Source of the DNA: Rhizobium leguminosarum
GTDB taxonomy: Bacteria > Pseudomonadota > Alphaproteobacteria > Rhizobiales > Rhizobiaceae
Direction of reading: 5' to 3'
Assembly: GCF_002953715.1 (NCBI RefSeq)
Contig: NZ_CP025012.1
Span: 1,612,001 to 1,676,000, forward strand
Length of the DNA: 64,000 nucleotides
The number at the start of each line of letters is the position of its first letter. The first letter of the stretch is position 1. A program made the position numbers and the translations under genes. This document shows positions 19,215 to 28,143 of this stretch, in pieces. The notes under the pieces were generated by a model. That model was not told where the DNA came from. It saw only the letters and a program-made list of their open reading frames with translations, and ran no database searches.

Positions 19215-19613
19215 ATGTGGAATCTTCTGGTTCAGACCTTTACCTGGTGGAACAGTCAGACGATGGGCACGCGTTTTGCGACCTGGCGTTTTGGCAAGCG
19301 CGTCGGCGAGGATGAATTCGGCAACGTCTACTACGAAGGCGGCATGTCTTCCTACGGTCTGCCGAAGCGCTGGGTGATCTACAAGGGTTATGCCGAAGCC
19401 TCCGCCATTCCGCCGGGCTGGCATGGCTGGATGCATCATCGCACCGATGTTCCCCCGTCCAAAGAAACCTACGTCGCCAAGGAATGGCAGAAGGCACATC
19501 GTCCCAACCATACCGGTTCGCCGCAGGCCTATCGTCCGCCTGGCTCCATCGCCGTTCCGGGCGAACGTCCGCGCGTCACCGGCGATTATGACGCCTGGAC
19601 GCCGGGCAACTGA
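19215..19613 (+). CDS. NDUFA12-like accessory subunit of complex I
   Basis: A 132-residue homologue of mitochondrial NDUFA12/B17.2, an accessory subunit of NADH:ubiquinone oxidoreductase present in alphaproteobacteria and mitochondria. Typical features are the early TWWNSQTMGTRFATWRFGKRVGEDEFGN, the YYEGG segment, the RWVIYKG motif and PPGWHGWMHHRTD. The start MWNLLVQ at 19215 is preferred over an 11-residue extension because it has the family's N-terminus. The main nuo operon is not in the window. Two further accessory subunits lie at 41.6 and 59.0 kb. Confidence 0.93.
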   Translation: MWNLLVQTFTWWNSQTMGTRFATWRFGKRVGEDEFGNVYYEGGMSSYGLPKRWVIYKGYAEASAIPPGWHGWMHHRTDVPPSKETYVAKEWQKAHRPNHTGSPQAYRPPGSIAVPGERPRVTGDYDAWTPGN

Positions 19614-19728
19614 GACGGCCCGACCGGGCGATCCCAAGACCCGGCTTTTGGCCACAATTGACCTTTACCCGCAGGTTGGCCGCGCTTGACCGCGGCCGTG
19701 AACTGAAAATGTCTGGAGACGGGTACAC

Positions 19729-20169
19729 ATGACGCTCTTCACGCGGAACAAGGTCCTGCGTGCCGCCGGATCGCTGCTGGCGCTCTCGGTCCTGCTTCCG
19801 CCAGTTGCGGCAAATGCCGCACGCATCGAAAATCCGGTTGCCGTCTTCTCCGGTCTCGACAAGATCACCGGCCGTATCACGACGTTCGACGTCTATGTCA
19901 ATGAGACGGTACAGTTCGGCGCGCTGCAGGTGACACCGAAGGCCTGTTATTCGCGCGATCAGTCGGAAGCGCAGAAGATCGACGGTTTCGTCGAGGTCGA
20001 TGAGATCACCCTCGACCGCAAGATCCGCCGCATCTTCACCGGCTGGATGTTCGCCGCCAGCCCCGGCCTCAATGCCGTCGAGCACCCGATCTACGACGTC
20101 TGGCTGAAAGACTGCAAGACGACCTCGGACGTCCCGGCTCCTGACGGCACCAAGGCGACAGCCCGCTAA
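19729..20169 (+). CDS. DUF2155 exported protein
   Basis: A 146-residue protein with an N-terminal signal peptide (RAAGSLLALSVLLPPVAANA, cleavage after about residue 26) and the DUF2155 domain: AVFSGLDKITGRITTFDVYVNE, then ACYSRDQSEAQKIDGFVEV and the end HPIYDVWLKDC. Two conserved cysteines may form a disulfide in the periplasm. DUF2155 function is not known. It follows the NDUFA12-like gene; that order is, from memory, shared by many Rhizobiales. Confidence 0.88.
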   Translation: MTLFTRNKVLRAAGSLLALSVLLPPVAANAARIENPVAVFSGLDKITGRITTFDVYVNETVQFGALQVTPKACYSRDQSEAQKIDGFVEVDEITLDRKIRRIFTGWMFAASPGLNAVEHPIYDVWLKDCKTTSDVPAPDGTKATAR

Positions 20170-20256
20170 CACCTCTCATCACGCCTTACAGGGCCGCAGG
20201 TCTTCTCAGACGCGCGGCGCTGTAACACGTTGAATTACGCAGTAGCCTGGGTGAGC

Positions 20257-21186
20257 CTATGCGGTGGGTGTCTTGTTCCTGCTGAAAAGGCCCTTGGCAA
20301 AGCGAAGCGCACCGGCGAACACGATGAAGACGAGGACGCCGGCCTTTTTGAAGAAGGCGAGGGCGAGCGCCAGCAATCCCACCTTGGCGGCAATCTTGGC
20401 GCCCGCGCCCGCAGCAATCATTCCCGCCATCCCATAGGCCGCGATCTTGTCGCCTTCGACGTAGTCGGTATAGGCCATTCCCTTGTCGAACTGCACGAGC
20501 TTGGTGACGGACGGAATGACGTCCTCGATCTCCTTCAACTGAGCGAGGCCGGCGACGAAGTCGAATTGGAATACACCCTGGCGGCCGAGCACGCGCACGG
20601 AATAGTTCAGCGTGTGCTGTGCCTGCGTGTCATCGCCGAACACCAGATCACGCGCCCAATGCATGGCATGCGCCGATGTGTCGTAGTGCGGCGTGGAAGC
20701 CCAGCCGACAAGCGTGATCTTCTGAAAACCCTGCTTTTCGCGTTCGACGTTGTTTTCTCTGATGGAATCTTTGATGTTTTGCAGCAATTCGTCGTAATTC
20801 GTCGTGGCGGCGTCGACATCCGAGACGTAGCCGTCGGCGCTGTATTCCACGATTGAGCCCCAGGCCTCGACATCGGTCGGTGCGTATTTCGCCGGGAAGA
20901 TCATCCCCATCGTTCCCTCCGCCGCCGCCGGAGGATTTCCCCAGATGTCGACGAGCACCCTCTTCGTGTCGGCAGGGCTGAGATAGTAGAAGTCGGCGGG
21001 CACGTTCAGCGTTGCCTTGGCTTCAGGCAGCTTGATCACGCCCTGCTGGAAATCAAGCTTCTCCAGCAACGGCTTTTCCGCGTCGGAAAAATCGGTCCTG
21101 TTCGGGAACATGTCCTGATATGGGCGTGCGCCGGCTTGACCGGCAAACAAGGTCAAAAGGATCGCGGCTGCAAAATATCGTTTCAA
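20257..21186 (-). CDS. DUF2167 membrane-anchored protein
   Basis: A 309-residue DUF2167 protein. A TTG at 21186 preceded by GGGGGAT gives an N-terminus LKRYFAAAILLTLFAGQAGA, a clear signal peptide. DUF2167 motifs follow: VPADFYYLSPADTKRVLVDIWGNPP and the later HYDTSAHAMHWARDL. A C-terminal membrane segment (about residues 268-295, AAGAGAKIAAKVGLLALALAFFKKAG) anchors it. The function of the family is unknown. The gene precedes aat on the minus strand. Confidence 0.85.
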   Translation of the reverse strand: MKRYFAAAILLTLFAGQAGARPYQDMFPNRTDFSDAEKPLLEKLDFQQGVIKLPEAKATLNVPADFYYLSPADTKRVLVDIWGNPPAAAEGTMGMIFPAKYAPTDVEAWGSIVEYSADGYVSDVDAATTNYDELLQNIKDSIRENNVEREKQGFQKITLVGWASTPHYDTSAHAMHWARDLVFGDDTQAQHTLNYSVRVLGRQGVFQFDFVAGLAQLKEIEDVIPSVTKLVQFDKGMAYTDYVEGDKIAAYGMAGMIAAGAGAKIAAKVGLLALALAFFKKAGVLVFIVFAGALRFAKGLFSRNKTPTA

Positions 21187-21262
21187 AATTCTATCCCCCG
21201 TTGCATTTTGCAAACCTAGCCAAATCGGCTGATAAATCAACGCATGGACGAATTGATCGCGA

Positions 21263-21877
21263 TTAAAACTTAAGGTGCGGCGACTCCATCGCTGCAGAAA
21301 GCATCACGGCATAGTCGGCCTTCGGAACGTCGATCGCCCCGAACGTCTTCAGGTGCTCGGTGGTGAACTGGGTGTCGAGCAGGGTGAAGCCCCTTTCCCG
21401 CAGCCGGTCGACGAGATGGACGAGGCAGATCTTCGAGGCATCCGTCCGGCGCGAAAACATGCTTTCGCCGAAGAAGGCCGAGCCGAGCGAGACGCCGTAG
21501 AGGCCGCCGACCAGCTCATCGCCCTCCCAGGCTTCGACCGTATGGGCATGGCCCATGTCGAAGAGCGTCGAATAAAGTGATCTGATCGTCCTGTTGATCC
21601 AGGTGCTCGGGCGCCCGGATGTTTCCTCCGCACAGGCCGCGATGACCTCATCGAACGCGTGATCGAAACGGATCTCGAAGGATTTCTTGCGCACCGTCTT
21701 GGCAAGGCTCTTCGACACATGGAAATGGTCGAGCGGCAGCACGCCGCGCAGTTCCGGCTCGACCCAGAAGATCTCCGGGTCGTCGGCGGATTCGGCCATC
21801 GGGAAGAGGCCGATGGAATAGGCGCGCAGGAGAATTTCAGGGGTGATGCCTGGTGACTTCCTGCGCGATCCTGCCAT
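21263..21877 (-). CDS. aat: Leucyl/phenylalanyl-tRNA-protein transferase
   Basis: Transfers Leu or Phe from tRNA to proteins with N-terminal Arg or Lys, creating N-degrons read by ClpS and ClpAP; both clpS and clpA are at the end of this window. The 204-residue protein has the family motifs [61 protein letters not shown] and [16 protein letters not shown]. The start at 21877 lies 7 nt after the accC stop and fits the family; a longer frame would overlap accC. Confidence 0.95.
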   Translation of the reverse strand: MAGSRRKSPGITPEILLRAYSIGLFPMAESADDPEIFWVEPELRGVLPLDHFHVSKSLAKTVRKKSFEIRFDHAFDEVIAACAEETSGRPSTWINRTIRSLYSTLFDMGHAHTVEAWEGDELVGGLYGVSLGSAFFGESMFSRRTDASKICLVHLVDRLRERGFTLLDTQFTTEHLKTFGAIDVPKADYAVMLSAAMESPHLKF

Positions 21878-21884
21878 TCCCGTC

Positions 21885-23234
21885 CTATGCCGCCGGTGTG
21901 TTGGCGAGGTAGTGTTCCAGCCAGTGGATGTCGTAGTCGCCGTTGGCGATATCCTGGTTGGAGACGAGATCCTGGAACAGCGGCAGCGTCGTATTGATGC
22001 CGTCGACGACAAATTCGTCGAGCGCCCGGCGAAGGCGCATCATGCATTCGACGCGGGTACGGCCGTGCACGATCAGCTTGCCGATGAGGCTGTCGTAATA
22101 GGGGGGGATCTTGTAGCCCTGATAGGCACCGGAATCGATGCGCACGCCAAGGCCGCCCGGCGCGTGGAAATGCGTGATCGTGCCGGGTGAGGGCACGAAG
22201 GTGCGCGGGTGCTCGGCATTGATGCGGCACTCGATGGCGTGACCGGAAAAATGCACTTCGTCCTGCGTCACCGAGAGACCGCCGCCGGAAGCGACGCGGA
22301 TCTGCTCATGCACCAGGTCGATGCCGGTGATCGCTTCCGTTATCGGATGCTCCACCTGCAGGCGGGTGTTCATTTCGATGAAATAGAATTCGCCATTCTC
22401 ATAGAGGAATTCGATCGTGCCGGCACCGCGATATTTCAGCTTCTTCATGGCGTCGGCGCAGATCTGGCCGATCTTCATGCGCTGCTCGACGTTGAGCGCC
22501 GGCGAATTCGCCTCTTCCCAGACCTTCTGATGGCGCCGCTGCAGCGAGCAGTCACGCTCGCCGAGATGGATGGCATTGCCTTCGCCATCGCCGAACACCT
22601 GGATTTCGATGTGGCGCGGTTTGCCGAGATATTTTTCCATATAGACGGCTTCATTGCCGAAGGCGGCCGCCGCTTCCGTGCGCGCCGTCGACCAGGCCTC
22701 GATCACGTCGGCCTCGCTCTTGGCGACTTTCATGCCGCGTCCGCCGCCGCCGGCCGTTGCCTTGATCAGCACGGGATAGCCGATTTCGGCGGCTGTCTTC
22801 AGCGCATCCTCTTCGGTCTTCACTTCGCCGTCCGAGCCCGGAACGACGGGAATGCCGAGTTCCAGTGCCGTCGTCTTCGCGGTGATCTTATCGCCCATGA
22901 TGCGGATATGGTCCGCCGTCGGCCCGATAAAGGTGATGCCGTGAGCTTCGAGGATATCGGCGAACTTGGCATTCTCCGACAGAAAGCCGTAGCCCGGATG
23001 CACGGCATCAGCGCCGGTGATCTCGCAGGCGGCGACGATCTGGTGGATGTTGAGATAGCTCTCGCGCGAGGAGGGCGGGCCGATGCAGACACTTTCGTCG
23101 GCAAGGCGCACATGCATGGCATCCGCGTCGGCGGTGGAATGAACCGCGACGCAGGCGATGCCGAGCTCCTTGCAGGCCCGGAGCACGCGAAGGGCGATTT
23201 CCCCGCGATTGGCGATGAGGATTTTCGAAATCAT
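21885..23234 (-). CDS. accC: Acetyl-CoA carboxylase, biotin carboxylase subunit
   Basis: Carboxylates the biotin of AccB using ATP and bicarbonate, the first step of fatty acid synthesis. The 449-residue protein starts [16 protein letters not shown], and shows the ATP-grasp glycine loop ([14 protein letters not shown]), the biotin/bicarbonate site [20 protein letters not shown] and the catalytic [10 protein letters not shown]. accB precedes it by 10 nt and aat follows by 7 nt, forming an operon together with aroQ. Confidence 0.97.
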   Translation of the reverse strand: MISKILIANRGEIALRVLRACKELGIACVAVHSTADADAMHVRLADESVCIGPPSSRESYLNIHQIVAACEITGADAVHPGYGFLSENAKFADILEAHGITFIGPTADHIRIMGDKITAKTTALELGIPVVPGSDGEVKTEEDALKTAAEIGYPVLIKATAGGGGRGMKVAKSEADVIEAWSTARTEAAAAFGNEAVYMEKYLGKPRHIEIQVFGDGEGNAIHLGERDCSLQRRHQKVWEEANSPALNVEQRMKIGQICADAMKKLKYRGAGTIEFLYENGEFYFIEMNTRLQVEHPITEAITGIDLVHEQIRVASGGGLSVTQDEVHFSGHAIECRINAEHPRTFVPSPGTITHFHAPGGLGVRIDSGAYQGYKIPPYYDSLIGKLIVHGRTRVECMMRLRRALDEFVVDGINTTLPLFQDLVSNQDIANGDYDIHWLEHYLANTPAA

Positions 23235-23244
23235 GGGCATGGGC

Positions 23245-23709
23245 CTATTCGATGACGACGAGGGCTTGGCCGTATTCGACGGGATGTCCGTCATCGACGA
23301 GGATCTCGGTTACCTTGCCCGATTTCGGCGAAGGGATCTGGTTCATCGTCTTCATCGCTTCGATGATGATCAGCGTCTGGCCTTCCTTGACGGTTGCGCC
23401 GACTTCGATGAACGGACGCGCGCCCGGAGCCGGCGCCATGTAGACGGTGCCCACCATCGGTGCATTGACGACATTGGCCGGGTTGCGGCTGGGAGCTGCG
23501 GCAGGTGCGGCTGCGGCTGCCGCAGCAGCGGGCGCGGCAAAAGCCGGTGCCGCGATCGGCGCCTGGACATATTGCGGCGTGCCGGCGCGCGAAACGCGGA
23601 TGCGCAGGTCATCCTGCTCGACTTCGATCTCCGTCAGATCCGTTTCGTTGAGAATATTGGCGAGATCGCGGATCAGTGCCTGGTCGATACCCGATTTCTT
23701 TTCAGCCAT
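23245..23709 (-). CDS. accB: Acetyl-CoA carboxylase biotin carboxyl carrier protein
   Basis: A 154-residue BCCP. The N-terminal dimer region ([30 protein letters not shown]) is joined by an Ala/Pro-rich linker (about residues 50-75) to the biotinyl domain, where the biotinylated Lys sits in EAMKTMNQI. The start MAEKKSGID follows a GGGCAACACC leader and is chosen over a 33-residue extension that lacks similarity. It lies 10 nt before accC and 21 nt after aroQ on the minus strand. Confidence 0.96.
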   Translation of the reverse strand: MAEKKSGIDQALIRDLANILNETDLTEIEVEQDDLRIRVSRAGTPQYVQAPIAAPAFAAPAAAAAAAAPAAAPSRNPANVVNAPMVGTVYMAPAPGARPFIEVGATVKEGQTLIIIEAMKTMNQIPSPKSGKVTEILVDDGHPVEYGQALVVIE

Positions 23710-23729
23710 GGTGTTGCCCTGTCTTCTTC

Positions 23730-24167
23730 TTATGCCGTGATGTTCTTCAGCGCGTGGAGCGCCAGGATGTAGCTGTGAGGCCCGAAGCCACAGATCACGC
23801 CTTTGCATGCCGGCGCGATCATCGACTTGTGGCGGAATTCTTCCCGTGCATGCACGTTGGATATGTGGAGCTCGACGACGGGAATGGAAATAGCGCGGAT
23901 CGCATCATGCAGCGCGACCGATGTATGCGTATAGGCGCCTGCATTGATGGCAACGCCGACGGCCTTTTCGTCCGCCTCATGGAACCAGTCGACGAGCGTG
24001 CCTTCGTGGTTGCTCTGGCGGAAGTCGATATCGAGGCCGAGTTCGCGGCCTGCGGCCTTGCAATCTGCCTCGATGTCCTTGAGCGTCTTGCCGCCATAAA
24101 TGCCGGGCTCTCGTTTACCCAGCATGTTCAGGTTGGGCCCGTTCAGGACAAAAATCGTTTGCGTCAT
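23730..24167 (-). CDS. aroQ: 3-dehydroquinate dehydratase, type II
   Basis: Converts 3-dehydroquinate to 3-dehydroshikimate in the shikimate pathway. The 145-residue protein has the type II sequence: FVLNGPNLNMLGKREPGIYG with the catalytic Tyr, FRQSNHEG, NAGAYTHTSVALHDA, VELHISNVHAREEFRHKS and the final GFGPHSYILAL. It heads the aroQ-accB-accC-aat group on the minus strand. Confidence 0.96.
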   Translation of the reverse strand: MTQTIFVLNGPNLNMLGKREPGIYGGKTLKDIEADCKAAGRELGLDIDFRQSNHEGTLVDWFHEADEKAVGVAINAGAYTHTSVALHDAIRAISIPVVELHISNVHAREEFRHKSMIAPACKGVICGFGPHSYILALHALKNITA

Positions 24168-24318
24168 CGAATGTTCCGTAAAATGTACGACGGCAACCTA
24201 TAGACTCCGCGAAGGCTGAATGAAAGCCCTTACGGATTAGCCAGCGGCAATCGCGCCACATTTGTCCACATGGTTGAAACACTTCGATTTTGGCGATTTG
24301 ATGGGCTGCCGGGAGCTC

Positions 24319-24422
24319 AAGCATGTCGCGCAAAAGTGTGCAGCGGTTTTGCGACAACGACATGCGCAAACATAAATATCTAAAGCGCGAGGGGCGCAAA
24401 CTGAAAGATTGCGACGCGTTTT
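24319..24422. repeat. RIME-like intergenic mosaic element
   Basis: About 104 bp with two palindromic modules: GCATGTCGCGCAAAA...TTTTGCGACAACGACATGCGC, then TAAAGCGCGAGG...GCGACGCGTTTT. It is a near copy of the element at 51869. The arrangement resembles the Rhizobium-specific intergenic mosaic elements described in rhizobia; the family assignment is from memory. Confidence 0.75.
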
Positions 24423-24429
24423 GATTTGC

Positions 24430-25188
24430 TCAGCAGGCGGTCTTGCCGCAGCTGCGCATGTTCTTGACCTTGGCTTCGAGATCGTCGAGCCCGACGGCGC
24501 CCGGCACCAATTCGTTGCCGATCACATAGGACGGCGTGCCGCTGATGCCGAGAGTGGAGGCGAGCTGGTAGGTCGCCTGGACGATTCCGTCATTCGGGCT
24601 CTTTGCCATCTCGGCGCGGATCTTGTCCTCCTTGACGCCGAGCGAAGCGGCGACCGCGATCGCTGTTTCGTCAGAGGCACGGCCTTCGGTACCGAGAAGG
24701 GCGACGTGGAAATCGGCATATTTCTCCGGTGCCAGCTTGCGGAAGGCATCGGCCACCTTGTGGGCGGCGACGGAATCCGGCCCGAGGATCGGGAATTCCT
24801 TGAGGACGAAACGGACGTTCTTGTCCTTCTTCAGCATGGCCTGCATGTCGGGAAGCGCATGACGGCAGTAGCTGCAATTATAATCGAAGAATTCGACGAC
24901 AGTGACATCGCCCTTGGGATTGCCGAGCGTGACGTCGTTCTTCGAATCGAAGATGTCGGTGGTGTTCTCTTCGATCGCCATATTGGCCTTCACCAGGCGC
25001 TGGGCTTCCTGCTTCTTCTGCAGCGCATCCTGGACTTCGAGCATGATCTCGGGATTCTCGATCAGGTATTGCTTGATGAATTCGCCGAACTCCTTCTTCT
25101 GCTGGTCGTCGAGCGCTGCCGCCGGAAGCGGAAGGGCGATCGATGCGGCAAGCGCCAGTGCGGTGAAGGTCTTCGGGAAGAATGCCAT
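24430..25188 (-). CDS. DsbA-family thioredoxin-like oxidoreductase
   Basis: A 252-residue exported protein. The signal peptide (ALALAASIALPLPAAA) ends near residue 24. A helical segment (FIKQYLIENPEIMLEVQDALQKKQEAQ) of the ScsC/BdbD-type N-terminal region follows, then the thioredoxin fold with the active site CSYC in FFDYNCSYCRHALPDM. The cis-Pro segment is GTPSYVIGN. It may be a periplasmic disulfide isomerase or oxidase. Two further cysteines at the C-terminus (MRSCGKTAC) are unusual. It ends beside a RIME-like repeat. Confidence 0.9.
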   Translation of the reverse strand: MAFFPKTFTALALAASIALPLPAAALDDQQKKEFGEFIKQYLIENPEIMLEVQDALQKKQEAQRLVKANMAIEENTTDIFDSKNDVTLGNPKGDVTVVEFFDYNCSYCRHALPDMQAMLKKDKNVRFVLKEFPILGPDSVAAHKVADAFRKLAPEKYADFHVALLGTEGRASDETAIAVAASLGVKEDKIRAEMAKSPNDGIVQATYQLASTLGISGTPSYVIGNELVPGAVGLDDLEAKVKNMRSCGKTAC

Positions 25189-25399
25189 GATATCCTCGTC
25201 ATCGGCGGTGTGGTCATCTCTTTGTCGAGAAGACCGTCGCCGGGTTAATGGACTTGAATGCGTCGCGTCAAGGTACGGTGCGTTTGGTTCTGCTCAAACC
25301 GGAATTTTTCATCCCCGCGCGGCCCTCGCGGGATTGTGATGAGCCGATTAATGCGGCAATTGTCGGGCCGTCACTGAAGAAGCCGAGCGAGAAACGATC

Positions 25400-26557
25400 T
25401 TGTTTTCCATATCGAAACGCAGCGAAGTCGAACCTTTTCACGCCATGGACGTCTTGGCGGAGGCGACGAAACGGCGGGCGAGCGGCCATCCCGTGATCTC
25501 GATGGCGGTCGGTCAGCCCTCGCATCCGGCACCTCAAGCGGCACTCGAAGCGGCTCGCACAGCCCTTGCCGAAGGCCGGATCGGTTATACCGATGCGCTG
25601 GGAACGGCGCGGCTGAAATCGGCGCTCGCCTGGCACTACAAGGATCGCCACGGCCTGGAGATCGATCCCACGCGTATCGCCATCACCACCGGTTCCTCGG
25701 CGGGCTTCAATCTCGCCTTCCTGTCGCTCTTCGATGCCGGCGATGCGGTGGCGATCGCAAGACCCGGTTATCCCGCCTATCGCAATATCCTCGGTGCGCT
25801 GGGTCTGAAGGTCCTCGAAGTGCCCGTAACGGCCGAGACCCATTTCACCCTGACGCCGCAAAGCCTCGAAGCGGCGCAGAAGGAAAGCGGCATGACGCTG
25901 AAAGGCGTGCTGCTCGCGAGCCCCGCCAACCCGACCGGCACGGTGACCGGCCGCGATGGGCTGAAGGCGCTTTCGGATTACTGTGCCGCCTATTCCATCG
26001 CCTTCATCTCCGATGAAATCTACCACGGGCTGACCTTCGCCGGCGAGGAGGCGAGCGCGCTGGAACTAACCGACGAGGCGATCGTCATCAACTCCTTCTC
26101 CAAATATTACTGCATGACCGGTTGGCGAATCGGCTGGATGGTGCTGCCGGAACGCCTGGTGCGGCCGATCGAACGGGTGGCGCAGAGCCTCTACATCTCG
26201 CCGCCCGAGCTCTCCCAGATCGCCGCCACGGCCGCTCTGAGCGCCGGCGCCGAGCTCGATCGTTATAAGGCGAGCTATGCCGCCAACCGCGACTTGCTGA
26301 TGCGGCGACTGCCACAGATCGGATTTTCGATCGCGTCGCCGATGGACGGCGCCTTCTACGCCTATCTGGACGTCACCCGCTTCACCAATGACACCATGGG
26401 CTTTGCCAAACGCATGCTCGCGGAAATCGACGTCGCCGCAACGCCCGGTCTGGATTTCGATCCGCTGGAGGGAAATCGAACGTTGCGTCTGTCTTATGCG
26501 GGCTCGGAAGCTGAGATCGCTGAGGCGGTGGAGCGAATCGCAGCCTGGTTGAAGTAA
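25400..26557 (+). CDS. Class I/II pyridoxal-phosphate aminotransferase
   Basis: A 385-residue aminotransferase of fold type I. Motifs: AVGQPSHPAP at the substrate site, SPANPTGTV, FISDEIYHGL with the PLP-binding Asp and Tyr, and SFSKYYCMTGWRIGW with the Schiff-base Lys. A C-terminal Arg region (RLSYAGSEAEI) binds the carboxylate. The start is TTG at 25400 because EVEPFHAMDVLAEA upstream of the internal ATG (25445) looks conserved; the ribosome site is weak. The amino acid substrate is undetermined. Confidence 0.85.
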   Translation: MFSISKRSEVEPFHAMDVLAEATKRRASGHPVISMAVGQPSHPAPQAALEAARTALAEGRIGYTDALGTARLKSALAWHYKDRHGLEIDPTRIAITTGSSAGFNLAFLSLFDAGDAVAIARPGYPAYRNILGALGLKVLEVPVTAETHFTLTPQSLEAAQKESGMTLKGVLLASPANPTGTVTGRDGLKALSDYCAAYSIAFISDEIYHGLTFAGEEASALELTDEAIVINSFSKYYCMTGWRIGWMVLPERLVRPIERVAQSLYISPPELSQIAATAALSAGAELDRYKASYAANRDLLMRRLPQIGFSIASPMDGAFYAYLDVTRFTNDTMGFAKRMLAEIDVAATPGLDFDPLEGNRTLRLSYAGSEAEIAEAVERIAAWLK

Positions 26558-26596
26558 CGTCCGCTGCCGGACAAGCGGCAGTGCGCTCTCCAATCC

Positions 26597-27937
26597 TCAG
26601 CTGCGTCGCGAAAACAGCGACGCAAAGGTCGAAGACGGTTTGTTGTTCAGCCGAGGAACCACCACGAGCTGCTTGATGTCGCCGCGCTTGTAGGCGGCGA
26701 GGAAACGACGGTAGTCCTTGAAGGAGACACAGCCGTTGGAATCGCCGTTCTTGCCGAGCATGTAGGTGTGAGCCAGCAGGCCGACACGGTCATAGATGGC
26801 GTCCGAACCCTCGACCGGCGTCAGCCGCAGCGCTTCGACGCCATGGAAAAGGCTCTCGCGCATGGTGAGGACATAGGTGTGCGGCGGCGTCGGTCCGCGC
26901 ATCTTCTTGTTCACGAAACGCGGGTTGTCGCGCATCTTGCCGAGCCCGGAATGGGCCTCGAGCCGCTCGCCATTCGGCAGATAGACAGTGCTGTTTTCGA
27001 TGTCGTAGATCGCCACGCCTGCGCGCAGCTTCGGCGAGAAGACCGGCTTGTCGTAGCGCGGCACTGCGTCGTCCTCGTCATCCTCGATCGGCGAATTCGG
27101 CTGGGCATAGGCAAGCGCAGGCTCGCCAGAACGCTGCGAGCCCTTGGCGGCCAGCGCCGGTTTGCCGATCAGGCCATCAGGACGTGCCATTGGCAGCGGC
27201 ACGGAACCTTCGTCCGGCGCCAGCACGAGATCGAAGGGTGGCGCGTCGTCGGCGGCAGCAACGACCACCGGTGCAGGTTCCGATGCGGGAATGGAGGCCG
27301 TTCTGACAGGAGGTGTGGTTGGCTCAACCGGAGCCGGTGCGATTTGCCGGGATCCGGCATCGGCAAGCGCAAGCAGGGCCGGGAGTTCGGCTGCGGCGAC
27401 GGCCTCCTTCGAGGGAACGATGATCCGGTTGCCGTCGTCTTCTTCCGTCTCTGCCGAGGCGAGCTCGACCGGCGTTGGCGCGATCACATCGTCCTTGCGG
27501 AATTTGACGCTGTCGGAAATCGCGGCCACGACCGGCTGCTCGGCAGCCATGGCGAGCCGATTGTTTTTGGCGAGAACCGCGAGCGCCGTTGCAGCGGCGG
27601 CGGTCTTTTCGGCATGGAATTGAATGAGGCTCGCCGTCAGCGGTACCTTGGGCTTCGCATCGAAGGCGGCCAGCCGGTCGGCCTTGCCGACATGGATCAG
27701 GCGCTCATGGCGCGTTGACGGAGCCACCTTCGGCGCAGTGCCGACCTGTGCCAGGCGATCGGACGGAGAAAAGGGAGTGGCTATCGAGTGCATCGTCGCG
27801 AAGGTCGCGATCAGCCATGTGGAGGTCAGAAATCCGGCGCCGACAACACCGTAAAGGAAACCGCGAGATCTGCGCCAACGGAAAGCGGATCCGCCAAGAA
27901 GGGTGACGTCATCGAACGTCCCGACCGCACACGCCAT
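26597..27937 (-). CDS. Membrane-anchored DUF2778 (Tlde1-like) L,D-transpeptidase
   Basis: A 446-residue protein with a cytoplasmic N-terminal start (MACAVGTFDD), one membrane segment at about residues 26-46 (GFLYGVVGAGFLTSTWLIATF), a long low-complexity Pro/Ala-rich periplasmic stalk, and a C-terminal DUF2778 domain. This domain is related to Tlde1 L,D-transpeptidases. The likely catalytic site is the segment GDSNGCVSFKDY with the Cys; an upstream His is in GLLAHTYMLGK. A role in peptidoglycan crosslinking or editing is inferred; no type VI secretion gene is near. The start was chosen because the longer frame lacks a ribosome site. Confidence 0.82.
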   Translation of the reverse strand: MACAVGTFDDVTLLGGSAFRWRRSRGFLYGVVGAGFLTSTWLIATFATMHSIATPFSPSDRLAQVGTAPKVAPSTRHERLIHVGKADRLAAFDAKPKVPLTASLIQFHAEKTAAAATALAVLAKNNRLAMAAEQPVVAAISDSVKFRKDDVIAPTPVELASAETEEDDGNRIIVPSKEAVAAAELPALLALADAGSRQIAPAPVEPTTPPVRTASIPASEPAPVVVAAADDAPPFDLVLAPDEGSVPLPMARPDGLIGKPALAAKGSQRSGEPALAYAQPNSPIEDDEDDAVPRYDKPVFSPKLRAGVAIYDIENSTVYLPNGERLEAHSGLGKMRDNPRFVNKKMRGPTPPHTYVLTMRESLFHGVEALRLTPVEGSDAIYDRVGLLAHTYMLGKNGDSNGCVSFKDYRRFLAAYKRGDIKQLVVVPRLNNKPSSTFASLFSRRS

Positions 27938-28143
27938 ACTACACTCGTCTTTCAAACTCGCTACGCAGGCCGGCGGCACTGACTGACTTAACTTCGCCGG
28001 GGCCGGTACAGGCGCAAATGGGCCGAATTTAGACCATCCACGACGTCCGACTGTCTCGCAAGGATGACGAATTATGGTTTCTAATTTGTTTACGCGGCGT
28101 TGCAGTTTCTCACGATGTCTCAAAAAGAGATGCGTGGGGCTTC

